A DNA stretch of 64,000 nucleotides from an uncultured Woeseiaceae bacterium (lineage in GTDB: Bacteria > Pseudomonadota > Gammaproteobacteria > Steroidobacterales > Woeseiaceae), in contig CAMYJB010000008.1 in NCBI GenBank assembly GCA_947258565.1, forward strand, positions 124,001 through 188,000, in the 5' to 3' direction. Below are positions 22,735-33,615 of this stretch, piece by piece. The translations under genes were made by a program, and so were the position numbers. Under the pieces are notes generated by a model that did not search any database, was not told the origin of the DNA, and saw nothing but the letters and a program-made list of their open reading frames with translations. Every line of letters begins with the position of its first letter. Within the stretch, counting starts at the first letter, position 1.

Positions 22735-25581
22735 ATGAAATCCATCGATATCCGCGGCGCGCGCACGCACAACCTGTGCAATCTGGATCTCGGCCTGCCG
22801 CGCGATAAACTTATCGTCTTCACGGGCCTTTCAGGTTCCGGCAAGTCCTCGCTCGCGTTCGACACGATCTACGCAGAGGGGCAACGCCGCTATGTCGAGT
22901 CGCTGTCGGCCTATGCGCGGCAGTTCCTCTCGATGATGGAAAAGCCCGACGTCGACCACATCGACGGGCTGTCACCCGCGATCTCCATCGAGCAGAAATC
23001 CACCTCGCACAATCCGCGCTCGACCGTGGGTACGGTGACCGAGATATACGATTACCTGCGCCTGCTGTTTGCCCGTGCGGGCATTCCCCGCTGCCCCGAC
23101 CACGACACCACGCTGGAGGCACAGACCGTGAGCCAGATGGTCGACCAGGTGCTGGCAATGCCCGAGGGCACGCGCCTGATGTTGCTGGCGCCCGTCGTCG
23201 ACAATCGCAAGGGCGAACACGTGCAGCTGATGCAGGACCTCATGGCGCAGGGCTTCATTCGGGCCCGCATCGACGGCGAAGTTTACGAACTCGACCAGCC
23301 GCCGAAACTCGACCTGCGCAGGAAACACACGATCGAGGCGATCGTGGACCGCTTCCGCGTGAAGGAGGACGCCCGGCTGCGGCTCGCCGAGTCGTTCGAG
23401 ACGGCGCTGCGGATCGCGGACGGCGTGGCGCGGATCGCGTGGATGGATGACGGGGATAAGGAAGAGATCATCTTTTCCGACCGCTTCGCCTGCAACCTGT
23501 GCGGCTATAGCCTCACGGAACTCGAGCCGCGTCTGTTCTCGTTCAATAATCCCTCGGGCGCCTGCCCGTCCTGTGACGGCCTGGGCGTCAAGCAATTCTT
23601 CGATCCCGAGCGGGTCGTGGTCAACCGGTCGCTGTCGCTTGCCGGCGGCGCGATCAGGGGCTGGGACCGCCGCACGACGTATTACTACCAGATGATCCGC
23701 AGTCTCGCCGACCACTACGACTTCGACGTCGAGACGCCGTTCGAGGAACTCGGCGAGAAACTGCAGCGAATCGTCCTGTTCGGCAGCGGCAACGACAAGA
23801 TCGACTTCTTCTACCAGAACTCGCGCGGCATGGAAGTCCGCAAGCGGCACCGCTTCGAAGGCGTCATCCCGAATCTCGAGCGGCGCTACCGCGAGACCGA
23901 GTCCGGCGCCGTGCGTGAAGAACTCGCCAGGTTCCTGAACAGCCAGGCCTGCCCGGAGTGCGGCGGCACACGCCTGAACCGGGCTGCACGGCATGTCTTC
24001 GTGAGCGATCACTCGCTGCCGGAAATCACTCGCAAGTCGGTTGGCAGCGCAAAGGCCTTTTTCATCAACCTGGAACTCGAGGGTTGGCGGGCCACGATCG
24101 CCGACAAGATCGTGAAAGAGATCAGCGACCGTATCGGCTTCCTGTCCGACGTCGGCCTCGACTACCTGTCGCTCGACCGCAGCGCGGAAACGCTATCCGG
24201 CGGCGAGGCGCAGCGCATCCGCCTGGCCAGCCAGATCGGCTCCGGCCTGGTCGGCGTCATGTACATACTGGACGAGCCCTCGATCGGCCTGCACCAGCGG
24301 GACAACCAGCGCCTGCTCGGCACGCTGACGCACCTGCGGGACATCGGCAATACCGTCATCGTCGTCGAGCACGACGAGGAAGCCATCATGGCCGCGGACC
24401 ACGTCGTGGACCTCGGGCCCGGCGCGGGTGTGCATGGCGGCAAGGTCGTCGCTGAGGGTACGCCTGAAGAAATCATGGCGACGCCAGAATCGCTGACCGG
24501 GCAATACCTGTCGGGCAAACGAGCCATCGAGGTTCCCGCCGACCGCACTTCTCCGGACAGGGAGCGGCGTATCCGGATCGTTGGCGCCAGGGGCAACAAC
24601 CTGAAAGGCATCGACACATCGATCCCGGTCGGCCTGATGACCTGCGTGACGGGGGTTTCCGGCTCCGGCAAGTCGACGCTCGTCAACGACACCCTCTACA
24701 AGGCCGTCGCCGACCTGCTTAACCGCACGAGCCGAAACCCGGCGCCGCATGACGAGATCCTCGGCCTCGATCTCATCGACCGGGTCATCGACATCAGCCA
24801 GAGTCCGATCGGCCGCACGCCGCGGTCGAACCCCGCAACCTACAGCGGCCTGTTCACGCCCATACGCGAACTGTTCGCGGGCACCCAGGAGGCGCGCTCG
24901 CGGGGTTACATGCCGGGCCGCTTCAGCTTCAACGTCAAAGGCGGACGCTGCGAAGCCTGCCAGGGCGACGGCGTGCTGAAAGTCGAAATGCACTTCCTGC
25001 CGGACGTATACGTGCCCTGCGACGTCTGCCGCGGCAAACGCTACAACCGCGAGACACTGGAGATCCGTTACAAGGGCAGGAACATCCACGAAGTTCTGGA
25101 GATGACGGTCGAGGATGCGCTCGAGTTTTTCAAAAACGTTCCCGTGGTCGCGAAGAAGCTGCAGACCCTGACTGACGTCGGCCTGTCCTACATACGCCTG
25201 GGCCAGAACGCGACGACGCTGTCCGGCGGCGAAGCGCAGCGCGTGAAACTGGCCAAGGAACTCTCGAAGCGCGACACCGGCAGGACCCTGTACATCCTGG
25301 ACGAGCCGACGACGGGACTGCACTTCCACGACATCGAGCACCTGCTCGAAGTGCTGCACCGGCTGCGGGATCGCGGCAATACCATTGTCGTCATCGAACA
25401 CAACCTCGACGTCATCAAGACGGCCGACTGGGTGATCGACCTCGGGCCGGAAGGCGGCGACGGTGGCGGCGAGGTGATTGCGACGGGCACCCCCGAAGAC
25501 GTGGCCGGAAATTCGCGCTCGTTTACGGGCCAGTACCTGAAAGCTCTGTTGCGGGAACCCCCTTCGAGACAGAGCGCCTGA
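22735..25581 (+). CDS. uvrA: Excinuclease ABC subunit A
   Basis: UvrA recognises DNA damage and loads UvrB in nucleotide excision repair. The 948-residue protein starts [14 protein letters not shown] and has two ABC ATPase modules: Walker A at 31-38 (GLSGSGKS) and a second, [13 protein letters not shown]. The signature LSGGEAQR occurs in each. Zinc modules are CNLCGYS ... CPSCDGLG and CEACQGDG ... [10 protein letters not shown]. No SOS box is evident in the 73-bp divergent gap. The S9 peptidase gene follows closely and may be co-transcribed. Confidence 0.97.
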   Translation: MKSIDIRGARTHNLCNLDLGLPRDKLIVFTGLSGSGKSSLAFDTIYAEGQRRYVESLSAYARQFLSMMEKPDVDHIDGLSPAISIEQKSTSHNPRSTVGTVTEIYDYLRLLFARAGIPRCPDHDTTLEAQTVSQMVDQVLAMPEGTRLMLLAPVVDNRKGEHVQLMQDLMAQGFIRARIDGEVYELDQPPKLDLRRKHTIEAIVDRFRVKEDARLRLAESFETALRIADGVARIAWMDDGDKEEIIFSDRFACNLCGYSLTELEPRLFSFNNPSGACPSCDGLGVKQFFDPERVVVNRSLSLAGGAIRGWDRRTTYYYQMIRSLADHYDFDVETPFEELGEKLQRIVLFGSGNDKIDFFYQNSRGMEVRKRHRFEGVIPNLERRYRETESGAVREELARFLNSQACPECGGTRLNRAARHVFVSDHSLPEITRKSVGSAKAFFINLELEGWRATIADKIVKEISDRIGFLSDVGLDYLSLDRSAETLSGGEAQRIRLASQIGSGLVGVMYILDEPSIGLHQRDNQRLLGTLTHLRDIGNTVIVVEHDEEAIMAADHVVDLGPGAGVHGGKVVAEGTPEEIMATPESLTGQYLSGKRAIEVPADRTSPDRERRIRIVGARGNNLKGIDTSIPVGLMTCVTGVSGSGKSTLVNDTLYKAVADLLNRTSRNPAPHDEILGLDLIDRVIDISQSPIGRTPRSNPATYSGLFTPIRELFAGTQEARSRGYMPGRFSFNVKGGRCEACQGDGVLKVEMHFLPDVYVPCDVCRGKRYNRETLEIRYKGRNIHEVLEMTVEDALEFFKNVPVVAKKLQTLTDVGLSYIRLGQNATTLSGGEAQRVKLAKELSKRDTGRTLYILDEPTTGLHFHDIEHLLEVLHRLRDRGNTIVVIEHNLDVIKTADWVIDLGPEGGDGGGEVIATGTPEDVAGNSRSFTGQYLKALLREPPSRQSA

Positions 25582-25604
25582 TCGCTATGGCCAAGGACCG
25601 AACG

Positions 25605-27887
25605 ATGCGAACGAACCTCATCCTGGTGTGCACCCTGCTGGCACTGAGCGGCTGCAGCCCCGATCCGGAGCAAAGCCCGGGCGCCGCCGATACAGCGAGC
25701 GATAGCGAAGATATGGCAAATCTCGAAATAGCAAGACTGTACGCCGCTCCCGATCTCGACGGGCCTTCTCCCAGGGGCGTGAAGATCTCACCCGATTCCA
25801 CGCGCGTGACGTTCATGCGCGGCAAGGAGACGGATCCCCTGCAAATGGACCTCTGGGAGTACAACCTTGCCGACGGGGAGATGCGGCTGCTCGTCGACTC
25901 GACAGTGCTGGTCCCGGGCGACGAGGCGCTCTCCGAGGAGGAACTCGCCCGCCGCGAACGCCTCCGCATCGTCGGTCAGCGCGGCATCGTCAGCTACCAG
26001 TTTTCGCCCGACGGCGAGCGCCTGCTGTTTCCGCTGAACGGTGACCTGTTCCTGTATGACCTCGGGAGTCGCGAGACGCGCCAGCTTACCGATACGGATG
26101 CGGGCGAGACCGATCCGAAGTTCAGCTCCACAGGCCGTTACGTTTCTTTCATTCGCAACCAGGACCTGTTCGCGATCGATCTCGACAGTTTCGATGAACG
26201 GCGGCTGACCCGCGACGGCGGCGGACTGATTCGCAACGGCATGGCCGAATTCATCGCCCAGGAAGAGATGGACCGCTACACCGGCTACTGGTGGGCGCCC
26301 GACGACTCGGCGGCAGCTTTCATCCGCGTCGACGAATCGCCCGTACACGTGGCCGAGCGCTTCGAGATCCATGCGGAGGACTTCAAGGTCTACGAACAAC
26401 GCTACCCCGCTACCGGCACACCGAACGCGCAGGTAAGGCTCGGCGTGGTCGCGCCCGACGGCACCGACCTGCGCTGGATGGATATCGGCGAGGACACCGA
26501 TATCTACCTGCCGCGCGTGGACTGGTTCCCGGACAGCCGGTTTCTCGCGGTGCAGCGGCAGTCGCGCGACCAGCAGACGCTTGATCTGCTGAAAGTGCAT
26601 GCCCGCAGTGGCGAATCGCGCGTCCTGCTGACGGAGACCAGCGACACCTGGATCAACCTGCACAACGAACTCGCGTTCCTGGAGTCGTCGCCGCAATTCA
26701 TCTGGAGTTCCGAACGCAACGGCCACGCCCACCTCTACCTTTACGACAACGACGGCCGGCTGTTGCGACCGCTCACGGCGGGCGACTGGGACGTTGTCGA
26801 CGGCGCACGCGCGCGCTCGGCGCTGCTGCATATCGACGAAGCCGGCGACAGGGTTTTTGTCACGGGTACGCTCGACAGCCCCATGGAGCGCAACGTGTAC
26901 GAGCTTTCGTTGTCCGGTGACGCCGGGCCGAGCCGTATCAGCAAGGAAGCCGGCTGGCACATGGCCGACTTCGCCGATAGCGGCGAATTCTACGTGGACA
27001 GCTTCAACAACGCCGCCACGCCGCCACAACTGGGCCTGCATCGCGCGGACGGGACCCGCATCGGGTTCATCGAGGCAAACCGTCTCGATGCATCGCATCC
27101 GTATCACCCTTACAAGGCGTCGCGCCCGTCGCTCGGGTTCGGGACCCTGGAGGCAGAGGACGGGCAGGCGCTGTACTACCGTATGCTGAAGCCGGCCGGA
27201 TTCGACGCCGGCAAGCGCTACCCGGTCATCGTGTATGTTTACGGCGGTCCGATGGGGCAAAACGTAACCAACGAGTGGAGCGCCGGGTTCAACGAGATCC
27301 TTGCCCGCAACGGCTTCATCGTTTTCACCATCGACAATCGCGGCACGGGATTCCGCGGCACCGCCTTCGATGCGCCGCTGTATCACCGCCTGGGCGAAGT
27401 CGAGGTCCGGGACCAGATGGTCGGGGTCAACTATTTGAAATCGCTCGACTTTGTCGATCCGGCGAGGATCGGCATATGGGGCTGGAGCTATGGCGGCTAT
27501 ATGACCCTGATGAGCCTGTTCACCCAACCCGGCGTGTTTGCGGCCGGCGTTTCCGGGGCGCCCGTTACGGACTGGACGCTCTACGACACCCACTACACCG
27601 AGCGCTACCTCGGCACGCCGCAGGGAAACCCGGAAGGCTACGAAGCGTCGGCCGTGTTTCCTTACGCAAAAGACCTGGCGGCGCCGTTACTGCTGATTCA
27701 CGGCATGGCCGACGACAATGTTCTGTTTACGAACAGCACCAAGCTCATGAAGGCGTTGCAGGACGGTGGACGGCCCTTCGATGTGATGACCTATCCCGGC
27801 AGCAAACACGGACTGACGCGCGTGCCGGCCACCGGTGAACACGTGTTTGCGCACATCCTGCGCTTTTTCCAGCAACACCTGCAGTAG
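25605..27887 (+). CDS. S9 family dipeptidyl peptidase (DPP-IV type), lipoprotein
   Basis: This is a serine exopeptidase of the DPP-IV family, which removes N-terminal dipeptides, often X-Pro. The ATG at 25605 has AAGGA 7 nt upstream and yields a lipoprotein signal with lipobox LSGC (C17). A beta-propeller region with the substrate-binding EE motif (FIAQEEMDRYTGYWW) precedes the alpha/beta hydrolase domain. The triad is S628 (GWSYGGY), D703 (HGMADDNV) and H735 (GSKHGL). The length is 760. Localisation should be periplasmic or membrane-anchored. Confidence 0.93.
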   Translation: MRTNLILVCTLLALSGCSPDPEQSPGAADTASDSEDMANLEIARLYAAPDLDGPSPRGVKISPDSTRVTFMRGKETDPLQMDLWEYNLADGEMRLLVDSTVLVPGDEALSEEELARRERLRIVGQRGIVSYQFSPDGERLLFPLNGDLFLYDLGSRETRQLTDTDAGETDPKFSSTGRYVSFIRNQDLFAIDLDSFDERRLTRDGGGLIRNGMAEFIAQEEMDRYTGYWWAPDDSAAAFIRVDESPVHVAERFEIHAEDFKVYEQRYPATGTPNAQVRLGVVAPDGTDLRWMDIGEDTDIYLPRVDWFPDSRFLAVQRQSRDQQTLDLLKVHARSGESRVLLTETSDTWINLHNELAFLESSPQFIWSSERNGHAHLYLYDNDGRLLRPLTAGDWDVVDGARARSALLHIDEAGDRVFVTGTLDSPMERNVYELSLSGDAGPSRISKEAGWHMADFADSGEFYVDSFNNAATPPQLGLHRADGTRIGFIEANRLDASHPYHPYKASRPSLGFGTLEAEDGQALYYRMLKPAGFDAGKRYPVIVYVYGGPMGQNVTNEWSAGFNEILARNGFIVFTIDNRGTGFRGTAFDAPLYHRLGEVEVRDQMVGVNYLKSLDFVDPARIGIWGWSYGGYMTLMSLFTQPGVFAAGVSGAPVTDWTLYDTHYTERYLGTPQGNPEGYEASAVFPYAKDLAAPLLLIHGMADDNVLFTNSTKLMKALQDGGRPFDVMTYPGSKHGLTRVPATGEHVFAHILRFFQQHLQ

Positions 27888-27894
27888 CCGCGAA

Positions 27895-28761
27895 TCAGTC
27901 CGCAGCACGCGTAAGGGCTTTCGCAAACCGGGTTGCCGACCCGGGATCGGTGCGAAAATAGAGCGACGGCTCGATGAGTTCGAGTTCCATGAGCAGGAAG
28001 CGCTCGCCGCTATCGCGGACGAAATCGGCGCGCACGTACACGGGTTGCGGGTTAACGACGCCTAGAACGTGTCGAGCCGTCTCGACCAATGCTGCAGGCG
28101 CCTCGACACTCAGGATGTCGGCGCCGTGCTCCTCCTGCGTTCGAAAGTCGCCCGCCCGCGGTTTCTTGAGGATCGCGTGGCTGTAATCGCCGGCGAAAAA
28201 AAACAACGAGTACTCGCCCTCGGACTGCACGCTGTTCATAAACGGCTGCACGAAGAAGGAACGGCGTTCGTAGGTCTGTCGAAGCTCGTCGACAACCTCA
28301 TCCGACAGCGGGTCGGTAACCACGAAAATGTGGTCGGCGTTTGCGCCGACGACCGGTTTAAGGACGAGCTTGCCCGCATCGTGAGCAGCGAAGCACTCAG
28401 CGACCCGGTCGGCATCGAAGCGATCGAAAAACAGGGACGGCACGATGTCGGCGCCGCGCATCTCGAGTTCGCCCAGGTACGTCTTCTCGAGGTTCCAGCG
28501 CACGAGCTCTAGGCTGTTCACGAGCTGCGCCGACGAGCGTTCGACCGCTTCGAGGACGTCCAGGAAAGCGGCGACGTCGCTCTGGTAGTCCCAGGGCGTG
28601 CAGATATAGACGACGTCGTAGTCATCCCAGTCGACGGCACGCCGCCACGGCACCATCTCGACCGCCCAACCCAGATCGGCCATCGGCGCAAAACTGAGGT
28701 CGGAATCAATCACGAAATTGCCGATGTCGTCCATCGTCAGGTAGGCGCACCGTCTGCTCAT
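27895..28761 (-). CDS. ATP-grasp domain protein
   Basis: The 288-residue protein looks like a RimK/glutathione-synthetase-type ATP-grasp ligase. An N-terminal pre-ATP-grasp domain contains VYICTPWDYQSDVAAFLD. A lysine strand follows (KLVLKPVVGANADHIFVV), then a hinge FFVQPFMNSVQSEGEYSLFFFAGDYSHAILKKP. The metal-binding end is VRADFVRDSGERFLLMELELIEPSLYF. Family members join a carboxylate to an amine; the substrates are unknown. It has a good AAGGA site and is convergent with the S9 peptidase, 7 nt apart. Confidence 0.8.
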   Translation of the reverse strand: MSRRCAYLTMDDIGNFVIDSDLSFAPMADLGWAVEMVPWRRAVDWDDYDVVYICTPWDYQSDVAAFLDVLEAVERSSAQLVNSLELVRWNLEKTYLGELEMRGADIVPSLFFDRFDADRVAECFAAHDAGKLVLKPVVGANADHIFVVTDPLSDEVVDELRQTYERRSFFVQPFMNSVQSEGEYSLFFFAGDYSHAILKKPRAGDFRTQEEHGADILSVEAPAALVETARHVLGVVNPQPVYVRADFVRDSGERFLLMELELIEPSLYFRTDPGSATRFAKALTRAAD

Positions 28762-28800
28762 TCGTTTCCTTTGCTCGCGTCGATCCGAAGCCGGGGCAGC

Positions 28801-29436
28801 TTACAGGTCCTGTGCGAGTCCTGCGAGCTGCCGATCGTGAAACCGCCCGAGCAGCGCCAGGGCCATGATGGCGCCGACGAGCGCCAGCAACATGTCCGAC
28901 TGTGTATCCCAGGCATAGCCCTGGGTGCCGAGAAATGCGTCGGCCGCCTCGTCGGACAGCAGGGCAACCCACCACTCGATGAGTTCGTAGAAAGCGCTTA
29001 CGGCGAGACAGAAGCTGACAATGAAGAAGTCGCGCCAGCGGGCACCATTGAAGACATCGAGCCGTATGACCACCTCGCGAGTGACGATTGCAGGCACGAA
29101 GCCCTGGGCCAGGTGCCCGAGTTTGTCGTAGTTGTTGCGTGGGGGTTCGAAGAGGTCCCGAAACCAATCGCCCGCAGGCACCTCAGCGTAGGTGTAGTGT
29201 CCGCCGACCATCAGGATGATGCAGTGGACGAGGATCAACCCGTACGCGAGGCGCGTCAGCGGGAAGCGCCGGCGCGTCGCCAGCAGCACGATTGCCGCAA
29301 TGACTGCCGGCGCGACCTCGAGCATCCAGGTGACCGTGTCTTTCGGCTCGATACCCGACCAGAGCAGAACACCGGCAAAGACCGCTATCCAGGTTGCCGG
29401 GCGGGGCCGCGTCAGCAGGACGGGCTCCGGCGTCAT
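28801..29436 (-). CDS. DUF2238 (YjdF-like) membrane protein
   Basis: The 211-residue protein has about six transmembrane helices and the DUF2238 pattern NNYDKLGHLAQGFVPAIVTREVV, FYELIEWWVALL and GTQGYAWDTQSDMLLALVGA. The conserved acidic and histidine residues in the membrane (D/K-x-GH, ELIEW, DTQSD) recur in the family, whose function is unknown. Its ATG overlaps the stop of the 1366-residue gene (ATGA at 29436-29433), so the two are translationally coupled. The longer open frame upstream lies inside that gene. Confidence 0.85.
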   Translation of the reverse strand: MTPEPVLLTRPRPATWIAVFAGVLLWSGIEPKDTVTWMLEVAPAVIAAIVLLATRRRFPLTRLAYGLILVHCIILMVGGHYTYAEVPAGDWFRDLFEPPRNNYDKLGHLAQGFVPAIVTREVVIRLDVFNGARWRDFFIVSFCLAVSAFYELIEWWVALLSDEAADAFLGTQGYAWDTQSDMLLALVGAIMALALLGRFHDRQLAGLAQDL

Positions 29437-32400
29437 TGCGAACCGGCCGATGCGTCGATGTCGTCCCCTTTGCGAGAATGCCAGAACCCGTCTTTCGCGA
29501 ACGAGCGCCAGATCCAGGGGAGCCACTGCAGCAGCGCGAAGCTGAGCCAGAGGGCCCACGCCAGGATCAGAACCTTGTAGATCCAGATCGGTACCGACCA
29601 CGCATTCGCGAACGGCAGTGCCGACTCGCTGCGGTCGGCAAACCACACCAGTGCGTTACCGGCGGAACCGCTGCCGGTCACGTGCATGTCGGGCGTTCCC
29701 AGAAGACCGCTGGGCAGGCTAACCACGATCGACAACAGTGCGATGAGGGTAAACAGAGCAAACAACACCTGCGTTGTGTTATAGCGCCACCAGGGTATGC
29801 GCGCGCGCCAGCGCTCGCGGGCTCCGGCAGAAAGCAACCAGGCGACGACGACTGCGAGCACCGGCCAGTTGAACGTGCTGAAGCCGAGACCCAGCAATAG
29901 CCAGTGCCACGTCCTCAGCGGCGTCCACTCGATTCGCCCCAGGAGTAACGCAAACAGGATCAGGGCAGCGAGCTCGGGCCAGTAGAGTACCGCCGGACCG
30001 AGCCGTGGCCCACTCGTGCCGAGCAGCCAGCGGTTCTGCGGCAGCGTCAGGCGCATCGTGATGTTGCTGGCAGGTGCGCCGAGATCGACATCGGCCGTCC
30101 CGGTGACGCCCTCCACGCCCTCGGTTTCGCGCCAGGTAATCGCAATGCTGTGCGAGCCGGGCAGTATCGGCACCGTCAGTTCGCGACCGTCACTTCGCAG
30201 CGGCTCGACCCGGTTGTCGATACGCACCTCGCTCACTTCTGCCCTCTCCGGCAGGCGCAAGACGTGCTGCGCGCCGCTCGTGCTTCGATACTGCAGCGTG
30301 AGCTGCGTGGTGCTGGACCGGTCGCCCTGCGAAATCACGAGATTCACGGCGTCGAACGCGAGCGTCGTGCCCCCGCTGGCCTCCGGCCGCGTGGTGGTCA
30401 TCGTCAGCTGCTCGCCGCCCCGTGGATGAAACTCGGCTACGCGCGCACCTGCATTACCATGCAGCGCCTCGCTCTCGGGAACGCCGCTGAACCGTGCGTG
30501 CCAGATGCTGCCGACCCCGATGCGCCATACCTCGCTCCACGGTTCGCCGGCTGCCGCCGCCAGCGTCAACGGCGACACTCGGCGCAGGCTCGACACCCAG
30601 GTCACCGCCCGCTGGGTCGGTTCCATGGACACCAGCACCCTGTCCTCCGTAGCCGTAACGTGTTCGCTGAGCACGGTCTCGCCGTCGATCAGCGGGATCT
30701 CGAGGCTCAGAGCGCCCTGAGCCGGCGCGACCCGGATGACCGTCGTCGTCACCCGCCAATCCAGGTCGAGTTCGAGGTTACGCTCGATGCGCACGAACGC
30801 GGGGAAACGGCTGCTCTCCCAGCGCGGCGTCGCCTCGCCGTCCTGGTCGGATTGCAGCCGCGTCAGCTGCAGCGAGCCGGACAGCAGGCGGCGATCCTTG
30901 ATTCCGGCCACCAGCCAGCCGTCGCTGTCCACCTCGATGACCCGCGGCGGCGTGGGAAACGGGATCTCGAGGCTGTCAACCTGCGGCGCGGCGCCCCGCA
31001 GTATGACGGTATGACGGCCAGGCGACACGCGCACCCAGAGCGTCTCGTTGCTCGATCGCAGGAGCTCCGCGGCGGCAGCGCCATCCACTGCGATTGCCTG
31101 TGGATACCAGCCGCGCGCCGAACCGGGCAGCGGTATCGCGACCTCCTCCGCCGCGTGTATGGTCAGCGTCATGCCGATGCTGTCGCCGCGGGCCTCGACG
31201 TCCGCAGCCGCGATCTCTGCACAGCGCGGCACGCAGTCGGGCGGCTCGAGCAGCCGCGATTCCAGTTCCCTAAGCAGCTCGTTGTCCGGTGTTTGCGCCT
31301 CCGCTGGCGGGCTCATGCCTAGTGTCAATGCGAGGAGCCCGGCACCCAGGAAGGCGACCGGACGGGCGCTACCCAGGCTGAAACCGCCGGGCAGCGTCCA
31401 GCGCTTCTTCAGGATCTCGGCTGCCAGTACCGCCGCAAACAGCAGCAGCATGGCAACCTCGAAGAACCGCAGCACCGTGACGGCCCAGCGCGGCAATATG
31501 ATGAGCCGCATGGCCTGGCTCGCATCGACCGGCCCGCTCCAGTTCAGCCGGTAACTGTTCCATTGCCACGACGGCACGCCCGGTCCGGCCTGCACGACGG
31601 CGTTCGGCGCGTAGCGCGAGTACCGCCGCGCGATCTTCGCCGCGGCGCCCGTGGCAGCGGCTTCCTCGAGCGCATCGGACTCGACGCTGCGCATCGCGTC
31701 GGGCCGCTCGAGATCTTCGGTCGCCGGCATGATTTCGGATTTCTGCATGCGCCCTTCCATCGGCGCGGCAGCCGGCATGTCCACGGTCGCAGCCGGGAAG
31801 ATCCCGTAACCTGAGTCGTACTGCGGCTCGAGCTGCGGATAGATCGCGATACGCAGCTGGCCGGCGATGAACGGCACCAGGACCAGCACGAGAATCGCCA
31901 CGCTGATGCCCTGATAGGCCCGTACCGCCTGCCTGAGCCACCCCGGTGGCGCAACCCGCATCAACGCAATTGCGATCAGCAGGTTCAGCCACAGCCAGGC
32001 CGGCGCATCGAACTCGTGGTAGCTGAGCGCAAGCGCAAGCAACGCAATGATGCCGGCAGCGGGACCGAAAAGGCGCCAGGCGGCAATGGTGATGATGAGC
32101 ACGAGAAAGAAATCCAGCAGCTGCCAGCGGCTGGCCCAGCTTGCCGGCGCCTTGTCGACACCGGGCGCCGCCAGCAATTTGTGCCCGGGCGGCAAGTGCA
32201 GCAGCGCAGCGACGCTCGCGAGGCGGGCATCCCAGCCGGTAACGGGCATCGACGCGCGCGTCTCACTGCGCCCGATTCCCGTCACATCGACCCGGGATTG
32301 GCGTAGCTCTACGCCCGTTTCGCCGGGCTCGTCACCTTTCGTGATGAGCAGGTGCTCTCCGTATTCGGTGGCACTGAGCAAGGCATAGGGGGGCGCCATG

Positions 32401-33533
32401 TCGAGGCGCCATGCGCTGCGCATGGTGCCGCTGAGCTGGTCGCGAACCACGAAGCCACCGCCATCGAAATCGAGCCACAGCGTTCGGTTGAGCCCGAGCT
32501 CGTTATCGTGCGCCACGAGGCCGCGGCTGCGCTCAACGATGGACAGGGTATCGCCCGTCTGCAGGCGAAATGCGGGCAGCTGGCGCCACTGGTCGGGCAC
32601 CTGCGCCTGCCGCGGATCGACGGGCGCCGGGCCCTCGGCCGCGGTCACGCGCAGGCGGTCGCTGGCGCGGTAGGACCAGATTTCGGTGTCCGGCAGGTTG
32701 GTCCCGGCGGCGGGCGGCGACAACTCGTCGATCACCGCCGGGGCGCGCGCCGTCAGCCTGATTTGCCAGCGGCCCGGCCGCACCTGCACGCGCAGCTTGC
32801 CGTCGGCCTCGAGGCGCACGGGCAACGGGCTGTCGATGAACATCGGCACGAAGCCGTCGGGCAGCGCCGGACCGAACAGTTCTTCGCGGACGCCGCCGGC
32901 GACGTTGATCCGGATGATCGTCGTGAGCCGAGTCGGTACCTCGTCAGCGACCAGCCGGTAGACCTCGGCTTCGACCGAATCTCGTGCCAGCGTCTCACGT
33001 TCCCTCTCGCCCAGGAACAGGCCCCGGGGACTGCGTTCGGGTCTTAAAATGCGTTTGCCGTTTACGCTGAGCGCCACCAGGCCGGTCCGCCCGGGAATCG
33101 GCAACACACCCGGGCGCTCGTCCCATGCGAACGACCCGGACAGGCGGTAGCTGCCGGGCGCAACCCGCACGGCGGGCACGCCGTCGCGTTCGACGACGAT
33201 GGCGGCGTTGCCGTTGACGGTGACCGCGTGGGGCCAGTAATCGCCGTTGCCCGGTAGCGGCAGCCACGTGTCCCGTGCGTAGACGGTCCATTGCTGAATG
33301 AAGCGCCCGCCATCCGCATCGATTGAGACGTCGAGGAGGCCAGGCCAGGCGCAGACGAAGTCGCCACGCGCCGCGGCGTTGCCGTTGAAGTAGAAGGGGC
33401 AGTCCCGGTAGTCCTTGTCGTGGAGCACCCACTCCTGCCAGCCCTGCAGCTCATCGGGCACGAATACATCGGCGGATTGCGCCGCCACAGGCAGCAACAG
33501 CCCCACGAGAATCAGTCTTTGCTTCCACGACAT
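29433..33533 (-). CDS. Large envelope protein with duplicated periplasmic halves, function unknown
   Basis: This 1366-residue protein has an N-terminal signal (RLILVGLLLPVAAQSA). Membrane helices lie at about 471-565, 680-705, 725-745, 1180-1235, 1255-1275 and 1315-1345. Two large beta-rich periplasmic regions, roughly 22-465 and 750-1175, contain a related segment: LPLPGNGDYWPHAVTVNG (91-108) and IPLPGSARGWYPQAIAVDG (800-818), each followed by RV-x-PG-x-Y/H. Each half opens with a cysteine pair (DCPFYF ... VCAW; DCVPRCAE). I do not recognise the family. It is coupled to the DUF2238 gene. Confidence 0.85.
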   Translation of the reverse strand: MSWKQRLILVGLLLPVAAQSADVFVPDELQGWQEWVLHDKDYRDCPFYFNGNAAARGDFVCAWPGLLDVSIDADGGRFIQQWTVYARDTWLPLPGNGDYWPHAVTVNGNAAIVVERDGVPAVRVAPGSYRLSGSFAWDERPGVLPIPGRTGLVALSVNGKRILRPERSPRGLFLGERERETLARDSVEAEVYRLVADEVPTRLTTIIRINVAGGVREELFGPALPDGFVPMFIDSPLPVRLEADGKLRVQVRPGRWQIRLTARAPAVIDELSPPAAGTNLPDTEIWSYRASDRLRVTAAEGPAPVDPRQAQVPDQWRQLPAFRLQTGDTLSIVERSRGLVAHDNELGLNRTLWLDFDGGGFVVRDQLSGTMRSAWRLDMAPPYALLSATEYGEHLLITKGDEPGETGVELRQSRVDVTGIGRSETRASMPVTGWDARLASVAALLHLPPGHKLLAAPGVDKAPASWASRWQLLDFFLVLIITIAAWRLFGPAAGIIALLALALSYHEFDAPAWLWLNLLIAIALMRVAPPGWLRQAVRAYQGISVAILVLVLVPFIAGQLRIAIYPQLEPQYDSGYGIFPAATVDMPAAAPMEGRMQKSEIMPATEDLERPDAMRSVESDALEEAAATGAAAKIARRYSRYAPNAVVQAGPGVPSWQWNSYRLNWSGPVDASQAMRLIILPRWAVTVLRFFEVAMLLLFAAVLAAEILKKRWTLPGGFSLGSARPVAFLGAGLLALTLGMSPPAEAQTPDNELLRELESRLLEPPDCVPRCAEIAAADVEARGDSIGMTLTIHAAEEVAIPLPGSARGWYPQAIAVDGAAAAELLRSSNETLWVRVSPGRHTVILRGAAPQVDSLEIPFPTPPRVIEVDSDGWLVAGIKDRRLLSGSLQLTRLQSDQDGEATPRWESSRFPAFVRIERNLELDLDWRVTTTVIRVAPAQGALSLEIPLIDGETVLSEHVTATEDRVLVSMEPTQRAVTWVSSLRRVSPLTLAAAAGEPWSEVWRIGVGSIWHARFSGVPESEALHGNAGARVAEFHPRGGEQLTMTTTRPEASGGTTLAFDAVNLVISQGDRSSTTQLTLQYRSTSGAQHVLRLPERAEVSEVRIDNRVEPLRSDGRELTVPILPGSHSIAITWRETEGVEGVTGTADVDLGAPASNITMRLTLPQNRWLLGTSGPRLGPAVLYWPELAALILFALLLGRIEWTPLRTWHWLLLGLGFSTFNWPVLAVVVAWLLSAGARERWRARIPWWRYNTTQVLFALFTLIALLSIVVSLPSGLLGTPDMHVTGSGSAGNALVWFADRSESALPFANAWSVPIWIYKVLILAWALWLSFALLQWLPWIWRSFAKDGFWHSRKGDDIDASAGSQ

Positions 33534-33615
33534 GGCCTGTCCTCCGGCACGGCTTCGTTGACACTATACTTCAACGCAGACTCTGCATATTCCGGGTCAG
33601 AAATCGCCCGCAAGC

